Below, piece after piece: positions 35,035 through 40,199 of a DNA stretch of 40,199 nucleotides. A program made the translations under genes and the position numbers. Positions within the stretch are counted from its first letter, which is position 1. Every line of letters starts with the position of its first letter. Below the pieces are notes generated by a model. The model was not told the DNA's origin. It worked only from the letters and a program-made list of their open reading frames with translations, and made no database searches. This DNA comes from a virus, in the IMG/VR virus record IMGVR_UViG_3300012936_000050, positions 1 through 40,199 of that record. One strand, given 5' to 3'.

Positions 35035-36073
35035 CTCTAGATAAACCAAGAATTCTAGCCTTCCAAGACTCCATAGATTCTAAACGATCCGCCTCCTCGT
35101 TCACTAGCTTTTTTTGCATTTCAGCCATCTTAACCATCACTTCTCTTTCTTTTTCGCTTTGAAAATTTTCTACCAATGACAAAATATTCGCATTTTGACC
35201 TTGCTTGCTTTCTATTCGTCGGGCACGATCTCCGTTTAATTTTTTAATTAAAGACTCCATTCGTTTCTCACACTTATCATACTCTTCACTTTTAGTTTTT
35301 AAGAGTTCCGCAAGACGAACTGTCATTTCTTGCTGAGAGTCTGCATCATTAAACATTCTATTTAGCTTTTCGATATTTCTACTTATATTCCTAAGGTTGA
35401 TATAATCTATACAGACGTTAATGTATAAATTAACTTCGTCGGTGGTTAAGTCGGGTTTTTCCCAAGTTGCCCTAACAAATTCTGCTTCAAAAAGCTCTCG
35501 ATCTTCTTTATCTCTATAATTATTAATAGTATTTACAAATCTAGGAGCCTGAAGAAAATGTACGAGTTTTTCTAGTGACTTTTTTTCTATAGAGCTTAGC
35601 TGTGAAGACTCGAGCCCTGTATTCAAGTAAAGATTTACGAGCTGGATAGCTTCATCTGTTGATGAAGGAGGCATATATTTTTCTTTTACCTTTGGTTTCT
35701 CTGCAGCAGAAATTAAGGTGGGTGCGACATCTGTTAGGAATGACATAACAGATCTCTGCTCCATAGATAACTTTTTTACTTCAACGTCTGGAAAAACAAT
35801 TTGAGCGATTTGAAAAGAACTCAGCCCGTCTTCGGCAAGGTCAAGAACTTCTTCTTTTTGATCATCCGTGAGATTAATAGGTTCTTTTTTCTCTTTTTTT
35901 GTTGTGTTGAAATTTAATTCTTCTTTGATCAAAAAATCCTTTACCGCCCGACCTTCTTTTGACCTACCGTCTAAAGTTTCATCAAGAAAAACTGCCTGAG
36001 TCAATTTAATTAAATCAGGAATTTTCTTATGGTTTTCTCTTAGATATTTTCTTTGTTCTTTATTTAGCTTCAT
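35021..36073 (-). CDS. Coiled-coil protein with duplicated helix-turn-helix-like N-terminus, 350 aa
   Basis: The N-terminal third holds two similar helical units: IPDLIKLTQAVFLDETLDG ending AVKDFL (about 18-48), and LSSFQIAQIVFPDVEVKKL ending SVMSFL (about 82-113). Both suggest DNA-binding modules. The middle (140-235) is alpha-helical. Residues about 235-340 form a charged coiled coil. It is encoded three genes before the large terminase in one operon, so a small-terminase or packaging-recognition role is possible but unproven. A perfect extended -10 (TGATATAAT) lies 8 bases before the start, inside the end of the sigma gene. No Shine-Dalgarno site is evident. Confidence 0.65.
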   Translation of the reverse strand: MKLNKEQRKYLRENHKKIPDLIKLTQAVFLDETLDGRSKEGRAVKDFLIKEELNFNTTKKEKKEPINLTDDQKEEVLDLAEDGLSSFQIAQIVFPDVEVKKLSMEQRSVMSFLTDVAPTLISAAEKPKVKEKYMPPSSTDEAIQLVNLYLNTGLESSQLSSIEKKSLEKLVHFLQAPRFVNTINNYRDKEDRELFEAEFVRATWEKPDLTTDEVNLYINVCIDYINLRNISRNIEKLNRMFNDADSQQEMTVRLAELLKTKSEEYDKCEKRMESLIKKLNGDRARRIESKQGQNANILSLVENFQSEKEREVMVKMAEMQKKLVNEEADRLESMESWKARILGLSRDDAV

Positions 36074-36074
36074 G

Positions 36075-36791
36075 TTACATAATTATATCAGTTCGATCAA
36101 GTATTTCTTCTGCTTTGGCTAAAAACATCTTTTTCAAATTTTTTATTTGCTTGTATCCAGCCTTTCTTCCTTTTTCATTACTTTTGTAACCCATTGTTTC
36201 TGCAACTTTCTCATCTGGAATATTTTCAATATATATTAACCTATATATCGTATAGTGCTTTTCGCTTAACTTTTTTTTCATTTCAGAGTGGAGTTTTGAG
36301 GCGGAACTCATAACGTCAAAAGAATCTTGTTGTATGCTAAAAACCTCCTGCGGGTGATGGTCTAAGGCAAGGGGCATTTTTATATCATAGGCATTTTTTT
36401 TAGTTTTTTCCCATTTGGCATACAGAGGGCATTCCCCGCACTGCACCCCGCTTGGAGTAAATGCACACATACCTGAATGAGACTCATCAGCCTCTGTTGA
36501 AGAAGATTGGGCGAATGGACAATTCAAACATGGTCGAGCAAAGTTGGTATAATAATTTCTAAATATATTTTTAAGCTGGTTAGATATAATTTTATTAACC
36601 CAAGGAGCTAGAGATCGCTTTTGATCCCACTGATCCCATTTTTTATATATGTGAGCCCTAATTATTTGTTCGACATCATCGTAATCCATCCATGCCAAGG
36701 CGTGAAGATGCCATTTATGCCTTCTTTTTCGAAGTTCGTTATCGATTACATCCGCACGATCTTCGTATCTGAGTTTTCTAGGTCTACCCAT
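36075..36791 (-). CDS. Phage-encoded sigma factor with cysteine-rich insert, 238 aa
   Basis: Residues 30-85 match sigma region 2: MDYDDVEQIIRAHIYKKW, then LAPWVNKIISNQLKNIFRNY, the -10-recognition and core-binding helices. Residues 175-230 match a region-4-like HTH: LSEKHYTIYRLIYIENIP, KVAETMGY, KQIKNLKKMF. Between them lie five cysteines (88, 91, 109, 118, 121; CxxC...C...CxxC), probably a metal-binding insert. Domain order and size recall late sigma factors such as T4 gp55 (185 aa), but the insert is unusual. The start overlaps the zinc-ribbon gene by 8 bases. I infer that it redirects host RNA polymerase to the phage's own late promoters, most plausibly the GTGTAAT boxes of this window. 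Confidence 0.8.
   Translation of the reverse strand: MGRPRKLRYEDRADVIDNELRKRRHKWHLHALAWMDYDDVEQIIRAHIYKKWDQWDQKRSLAPWVNKIISNQLKNIFRNYYTNFARPCLNCPFAQSSSTEADESHSGMCAFTPSGVQCGECPLYAKWEKTKKNAYDIKMPLALDHHPQEVFSIQQDSFDVMSSASKLHSEMKKKLSEKHYTIYRLIYIENIPDEKVAETMGYKSNEKGRKAGYKQIKNLKKMFLAKAEEILDRTDIIM
36082..36090 (-). promoter_or_regulatory. Extended -10 (TGATATAAT) before coiled-coil gene
   Basis: A perfect TG-n-TATAAT lies 8 bases before the ATG at 36073, within the last codons of the sigma gene. No -35 match is seen at 17 bases. It would give a leaderless mRNA for the packaging operon. Confidence 0.45.
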
Positions 36792-37173
36792 TTAACTCAG
36801 TTGGTTTACCTTGGTTGCGGCATGCCTGCATGCTTTCCATGATAACATCCTTTTCAGACTGAGTAGCGTTGCTTTTGTTTGAAGGCGCTCGGCTTATTCT
36901 GGGCGCTGGGGCAGAAGGATTTTCAATTATTTCTTTACCCTTAATGATATTTGGCATACCATAGTCCACATCATAAGATAGCTGATTTATATTTGGGACT
37001 CTCTCAACATTAGTCTCATCCTCTTGGAGGGTTTGACTTTGCGCAGCAGAAGATTTGCTTGGCATTTGCGAAACTTCAGGAGACATACTTGTTCCGCAGC
37101 TAGAACAAAACTTGGGTTTCGGGTAGGAATATTCAATTTTTGCTCCGCAGCTTGTACAATACACACTATTCAT
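36784..37173 (-). CDS. Zinc-ribbon protein, 129 aa
   Basis: Residues 6-26 form a four-cysteine zinc ribbon (C6-x2-C9-x13-C23-x2-C26; YCTSCG ... FCSSCG). The rest is low-complexity and Ser/Pro/Ala-rich, with no enzymatic motif. Its stop overlaps the sigma gene start by 8 bases, so the two are translationally coupled and may act together; zinc ribbons often contact RNA polymerase or nucleic acid. An accessory role in late transcription is inference. Confidence 0.7.
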   Translation of the reverse strand: MNSVYCTSCGAKIEYSYPKPKFCSSCGTSMSPEVSQMPSKSSAAQSQTLQEDETNVERVPNINQLSYDVDYGMPNIIKGKEIIENPSAPAPRISRAPSNKSNATQSEKDVIMESMQACRNQGKPTELNG

Positions 37174-37175
37174 AT

Positions 37176-37185
37176 TTAATTATAC
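37176..37185 (-). promoter_or_regulatory. GTATAATTAA box before zinc-ribbon/sigma genes
   Basis: GTATAATTAA contains a perfect TATAAT 5 bases before the ATG at 37173. It differs from the GTGTAAT consensus mainly by A for G at the third position, so the sigma operon may be read by the host enzyme, the phage sigma, or both. Confidence 0.4.
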
Positions 37186-37202
37186 GTTTTTTTTGCAATA
37201 AA

Positions 37203-37775
37203 TCAACTTTTAGACAAATAGCCTGCAATGATTCGAGCCTGCATTTTTAAGGATTGCATGCCTTCCCCGCAAACTTCTTTTTTCTGCTTAACAAAATCTA
37301 CCCCTAAAACACCTATAATTCTACCATTTAATAATTTAATAGGAACACATCCAATTGATCGTACGCCTTGTCTTTTTAATTTATCTTTTAATGTAGAATC
37401 CTCAATGGTATTAATATCTCCATAACAGAAGCCATCATTCTTAACTAAATCTTTAATAAAATAATTATAATTTGATACCCTATGGTTTTGGCTGTTTGGA
37501 GCTTCACAACTTATACCCTCATCTACGATTTCATATGTGCAACTAAATTTTTGCTGAGAATTTCCACTGTAGTAGTGATCGCCGTTATGAAATTGATGAA
37601 CGTAACAGCGGTCTGCAGAAAGCTCTTCTAGAGTATACGACAGCGCAGTATATATATTGTCATTTCTGTCAATATCAAACGGAAGGGGGTCTTTTCTTTG
37701 TCGGATCTTACTAGATATGTAAACACCGCCAATGGTAAAAGCTCCTCCTATTAATGCGCAAATTATCTCTATCAT
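37203..37775 (-). CDS. Membrane-anchored GAF-like domain protein, 190 aa
   Basis: Residues 3-22 form a single hydrophobic segment (EIICALIGGAFTIGGVYIS) followed by basic residues (SSKIRQRKD), so the rest should face the cytoplasm. Residues 38-190 have the outline of a GAF domain: an N-terminal helix, YVHQFHNGDHYYSG, GVRSIGCVPIKLLNGRIIG and VLGVDFVKQKK. Five cysteines lie in the domain. GAF domains bind small ligands or sense redox state. I do not know its role; exclusion, lysis timing or a host-state sensor are possibilities. It carries its own GTGTAATTTA box 5 bases before the start. Confidence 0.7.
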   Translation of the reverse strand: MIEIICALIGGAFTIGGVYISSKIRQRKDPLPFDIDRNDNIYTALSYTLEELSADRCYVHQFHNGDHYYSGNSQQKFSCTYEIVDEGISCEAPNSQNHRVSNYNYFIKDLVKNDGFCYGDINTIEDSTLKDKLKRQGVRSIGCVPIKLLNGRIIGVLGVDFVKQKKEVCGEGMQSLKMQARIIAGYLSKS

Positions 37776-37780
37776 TAGGG

Positions 37781-37790
37781 TAAATTACAC
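37781..37790 (-). promoter_or_regulatory. GTGTAAT box before GAF-like gene
   Basis: GTGTAATTTA, identical to the copies at 18106 and 22692 on the other strand, lies 5 bases before the ATG at 37775. No Shine-Dalgarno site is present. Confidence 0.55.
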
Positions 37791-37794
37791 CAAA

Positions 37795-38520
37795 TTATTT
37801 GCTCTCTAATTTTCCAATGATAAATTTAAGTAATTCATCTCGCATGATGTCATGTTTTGTAAATCGAAAGCAGTGGATGCCTTTCAATTTACTATCTTCG
37901 TCATTAAATAAATTATACATCGCATTAAAGCCACTCTTGCCATTAATGTCACTTTGCATAAAATCACCACAAATAAATAATTTAGTATTTTCGCCAATTC
38001 GAGTTATAAGAGTAGTTAACTCTTTAAATGTAAAGTTTTGAGCTTCGTCTGCCACGACAATTTTGTTGATCCAGTTCGCTCCCCTTATAAAGTTTATAGG
38101 CATGGCCTGAACTCTTTGCTCCATAAGCTCTTTCATGACTGTGGGGGCTGTGTTCTTCGCGGGTAGCATCTCGTCAAGCTTATCTTGTAGTGGGCCCATA
38201 TATGGGTTAAACTTTTCGTCTATGTTGCCGGGCAGGGCGCCAAGACCCTTGTCTGCACTTTCAATAATAGTTCTTATATACATTAAATCTAAATCATTAT
38301 TATTACTTAAGTGGCGTAAGGCAGAATAAACTGCCATATATGTTTTTGAGCTTCCAGCTGGACCACAAACGAACATTATTCGAGTGTCCTCTCTTAAAGA
38401 AAGAGCTATAAACTCCTTTTGTTTCTTTGTAAGTCGTTTGTTTTCAACTTTAAACTCAGTTGACTTTAATTGAGGTATTTGAAATGCCTCTTCTTGTTTA
38501 GCAGTTTTTTTGCGTGCCAT
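37795..38520 (-). CDS. phoH: PhoH-like P-loop ATPase, 241 aa
   Basis: The ATPase domain carries Walker A GPAGSSKT (53-60), Walker B VVADEAQN (155-162) and the PhoH-type surrounding segments (LTKKQKEFIALSLRED, LGALPGNIDEKFNPYMGPL, FICGDFMQSD). PhoH proteins are P-loop ATPases related to superfamily 1 helicases and are common in marine phages; the phage role is not settled (RNA handling and phosphate stress have been suggested). The gene heads the minus-strand module; its GTGTAATCTA box forms half of a palindrome with the box of the divergent gene. No Shine-Dalgarno site is evident. Confidence 0.93.
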   Translation of the reverse strand: MARKKTAKQEEAFQIPQLKSTEFKVENKRLTKKQKEFIALSLREDTRIMFVCGPAGSSKTYMAVYSALRHLSNNNDLDLMYIRTIIESADKGLGALPGNIDEKFNPYMGPLQDKLDEMLPAKNTAPTVMKELMEQRVQAMPINFIRGANWINKIVVADEAQNFTFKELTTLITRIGENTKLFICGDFMQSDINGKSGFNAMYNLFNDEDSKLKGIHCFRFTKHDIMRDELLKFIIGKLESK

Positions 38521-38527
38521 CTATTTT

Positions 38528-38537
38528 TAGATTACAC
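38528..38537 (-). promoter_or_regulatory. GTGTAAT box before phoH (left half of divergent palindrome)
   Basis: Read on the minus strand: GTGTAATCTA, 7 bases before the phoH ATG at 38520. One base (A) separates it from the mirror-image box at 38539-38548. Confidence 0.55.
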
Positions 38538-38538
38538 A

Positions 38539-38548
38539 GTGTAATATA
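38539..38548 (+). promoter_or_regulatory. GTGTAAT box before ParS-like gene (right half of divergent palindrome)
   Basis: GTGTAATATA lies 6 bases before the ATG at 38555. With the opposite box it makes a 21-base inverted repeat differing at one symmetric pair. Confidence 0.55.
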
Positions 38549-38554
38549 TTATGC

Positions 38555-38743
38555 ATGAATAAATTTCAAATTTTTCAACGATTGTGTGATGCGCTTGGCC
38601 CAAGAGGCGCGGCAACATGGCTAGGTGAGCCTCATAAAAAATTAAAGGGAGCATATCCAGCAGATTATATTAAAGCAGATAATTTAAAACCTTTAATAAA
38701 AATAATAGAAAAAGAGTTCCCATGTTTGAAGAAGGGCAAATAA
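38555..38743 (+). CDS. Small ParS/MbcA-like (DUF2384-like) protein, 62 aa
   Basis: The sequence GPRGAATWLGEPHKKLKGAY followed by PADYIK and a helix (LKPLIKIIEKEF) resembles the C-terminal toxin-binding domain of Xre/MbcA/ParS antitoxins, where WL--P---L-G--P is typical. No toxin gene is adjacent: the next gene is a fibre, which begins 22 bases before this stop. Its start sits beside the divergent palindrome, so self-regulation is possible. It could equally be an unrelated short helical phage protein. Confidence 0.55.
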   Translation: MNKFQIFQRLCDALGPRGAATWLGEPHKKLKGAYPADYIKADNLKPLIKIIEKEFPCLKKGK

Positions 38744-40050
38744 AGTTTTCTGAAATAAAGCAATTTTTAGAATCTAATCCTGACGGAGTTGAAGCATCCA
38801 GTATTGCTGGATGGAGCGCGCCATTTAAGATGCCAAATGAACTTGATGCGTTTGGACAATCCATAGGGTCCCTAAGAGGGGGATCAAGCTATACACGATC
38901 AAGTTATAGTTTTTCTGAATTTAGAGGTATTACTAAAGCTGATTTACCTGTTATAACTTCTGATTCAATTATTAATAAAAATATTACATCTCTTGTATTT
39001 AATTTCTCTTATCAAATTGTAGCTTCTAATATGTCTGGAGATAAAAATCATCCTTTCTTGTATACTATAAGTAATAATGCTGGAGTTGGATCTTTAACTG
39101 TTAGTAATGCTGGATTGATTAGTGGAGTAATTGATGTGAGCTCTAAAACAATAGTTGACAATACCCTGACTTTATCCTTTAATGCTATAGCCGCCAACTA
39201 TGCAGGAGCTTCTGTTCAGCCAATTACTTTAAATTTAACCGTATCCCTACAAAACGAAAAACCAGAAATTGAAATTATAGGGCTTAATCCAAAATATTTA
39301 ATTACTGGAGACACTTATAATGATGAGGGCGCAACCGCCTTCGACCCAGAAGACGGAGTGATAACTACTAGTATAGTTACAACTAATCCAGTAAATACTG
39401 CTGTGGCAGGAACTTATCAAGTGAAATACAATGTTCAAGATTCTCAAGGACTCGCTGCAGATGAAAAAATAAGAACAGTGATCGTAAATTTACCCGCAAA
39501 TGATCCGCCAGTTATTACGCGAATTGGTCCAGCTTCTGTTACAATTGCTCAAAACACAACATATACCGATCAGGGCGCAACAGCTTCAGATGCACAAGAT
39601 GGAAATATAACCTCAAGAATAGTCACCGTAAATCCTGTAAATACCTCAGTACCAGCTACTTATACAATAACTTATAATGTAACCGATCTAGGTGGACTGC
39701 CTGCAGACCAAGTGACAAGGGTTGTCGTTGTAGAGCCTGCGCCGAACACCCCGCCGACAATAACCTTAACAGGAAGCGCAGCAGTTTCTGTGAATGCAGG
39801 ATCAACTTATACTGATCAAGGAGCAACAGCAGCAGACGCACAAGACGGTAATCTCACAAGCCAGATTGTTGTAACTACTTCTGAAGGAGGTACTAATGCC
39901 AATATATCAACTACAAATCCCAGAGTACTTACTATAACATATACCGTGACAGATTCGGGAGGATTGAGCGCAAGCACGAGTCGACAAGTTACAGTTGTGA
40001 ATACACCGCCAGTTATTACATTGATTGGAGATCCAGTTGTTAATACTTAA
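38722..40050 (+). CDS. Fibre protein with Ig-like DUF5011-type repeats, 442 aa, ending inside a repeat
   Basis: The N-terminus (GQIKFSEIKQFL) resembles the SGP-type leader of phage tail proteins, followed by a short YTRSSYSFSEFRG segment. Residues 80-175 form a cadherin-like beta domain. Three Ig-like DUF5011-type repeats follow (181-256, 262-337, 344-427), each with TY-D-GATA-D--DG--T--IV. A fourth begins at 429 (PPVITLIGDPVVNT) but is cut by a stop after 14 residues; its second half appears in another frame from 40056. Such repeats form extended stalks binding surface glycans. The gene overlaps the 62-aa gene and may lack its own promoter. Confidence 0.75.
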   Translation: MFEEGQIKFSEIKQFLESNPDGVEASSIAGWSAPFKMPNELDAFGQSIGSLRGGSSYTRSSYSFSEFRGITKADLPVITSDSIINKNITSLVFNFSYQIVASNMSGDKNHPFLYTISNNAGVGSLTVSNAGLISGVIDVSSKTIVDNTLTLSFNAIAANYAGASVQPITLNLTVSLQNEKPEIEIIGLNPKYLITGDTYNDEGATAFDPEDGVITTSIVTTNPVNTAVAGTYQVKYNVQDSQGLAADEKIRTVIVNLPANDPPVITRIGPASVTIAQNTTYTDQGATASDAQDGNITSRIVTVNPVNTSVPATYTITYNVTDLGGLPADQVTRVVVVEPAPNTPPTITLTGSAAVSVNAGSTYTDQGATAADAQDGNLTSQIVVTTSEGGTNANISTTNPRVLTITYTVTDSGGLSASTSRQVTVVNTPPVITLIGDPVVNT

Positions 40051-40199
40051 TTATTATGACCGAATACTACCAAGACCCCGGAGCAACCGCAAGTGATGCC
40101 GAAGATGGCGACATCACTAACAAAATTGTAAAAACCATAACAAAAACCACAACGTTTCAAGGCTCAACCTTTGAGGCGCCCGTAGATAATATACCATTA
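39262..40199 (+). repeat. Tandem DUF5011-type repeats across a reading-frame break
   Basis: Units start near nucleotides 39262, 39505, 39751 and 40006. Each encodes P-ITL-G, TY-D-GATA-DA-DG and a final YTVTD-GGL-like strand. The fourth unit is split at 40050/40056. Confidence 0.7.
40056..40199 (+). CDS. Continuation of DUF5011-type fibre in a new frame (3' end outside window)
   Basis: The open frame begins at an ATG five bases after the previous stop and runs to the window edge (48 codons). It opens with TEYYQDPGATASDAEDGDIT, the second half of the repeat interrupted in the preceding gene. No Shine-Dalgarno site is seen. Reading across the junction needs a -1 shift, and no X-XXY-YYZ slippery site is present. 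It may be a genuinely separate gene, a disrupted gene, or a sequencing/assembly indel. Confidence 0.5.
   Translation, partial: MTEYYQDPGATASDAEDGDITNKIVKTITKTTTFQGSTFEAPVDNIPL

Noticed and set aside
36770-37180. Zinc-ribbon protein as an anti-repressor or transposase fragment
   Set aside because: Only the four-cysteine ribbon is recognisable and there is no catalytic or recombinase motif or terminal repeat.
1-40199. tRNA genes, integrase, attachment sites or insertion sequences
   Set aside because: The intergenic gaps are too short for tRNAs, and no integrase or transposase motif or flanking repeats were seen. Lifestyle cannot be judged from this window alone.

Overview
The window is a 40.2-kb piece of a tailed double-stranded DNA phage (Caudoviricetes), AT-rich and almost wholly coding. 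The longest gap between genes is about 120 bases and I see no tRNA, rRNA, CRISPR array, integrase or insertion sequence. A giant tape measure protein and GpM-like minor tail protein, with no sheath gene in view, suggest a long-tailed siphovirus. PhoH, a 2-oxoglutarate/Fe(II) oxygenase, two S74-type fibre chaperones and many fibre paralogues recall environmental, probably aquatic, phages. The host cannot be named from this sequence; operon-internal genes often carry Shine-Dalgarno sites, so it uses that mechanism.

Layout. Bases 2-23728 (+ strand) form the tail module: the end of a possible tail-assembly chaperone, a 2980-aa tape measure protein, a 2000-aa protein with a tail-tube-like head and about 17 fibronectin III domains, then a run of fibre, adhesin and tip genes (15427-22684), and a probable tail-tube protein (22706-23728). 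Bases 23733-38520 (- strand) form the head/packaging/regulatory module. Read in its own direction it encodes PhoH, a membrane-anchored GAF-like protein, a zinc-ribbon protein, a sigma factor, a coiled-coil protein, a 2OG-Fe(II) oxygenase, a C2H2/ERCC4 nuclease, the large terminase, portal, a protease-scaffold fusion, a head decoration candidate, the major capsid protein, two connector-sized proteins and a duplicated minor tail protein. The modules converge at 23730. At 38521-38554 a divergent promoter region starts a new + strand unit: a 62-aa ParS/MbcA-like protein and an Ig-like (DUF5011-type) fibre gene that breaks inside a repeat.

Main observation. Nine transcription-unit-leading genes on both strands have GTGTAA boxes (consensus GTGTAATNTA) 4-10 bases before the start codon, with no Shine-Dalgarno site and no consistent -35 element. 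Several operon-internal genes do have Shine-Dalgarno sites. The same window encodes a divergent sigma factor with a cysteine-rich insert. I infer a T4-gp55-like late-transcription system with a different -10 box, producing leaderless or very short-leader mRNAs. Other notable structure: a possible PD-(D/E)XK nuclease-like domain inside the tape measure, framed by repeated PNFA motifs; a tube-protein paralogue fused to the FN3 array; alternating cysteine-marked FN3 types; and four fibre proteins sharing one N-terminal anchor.
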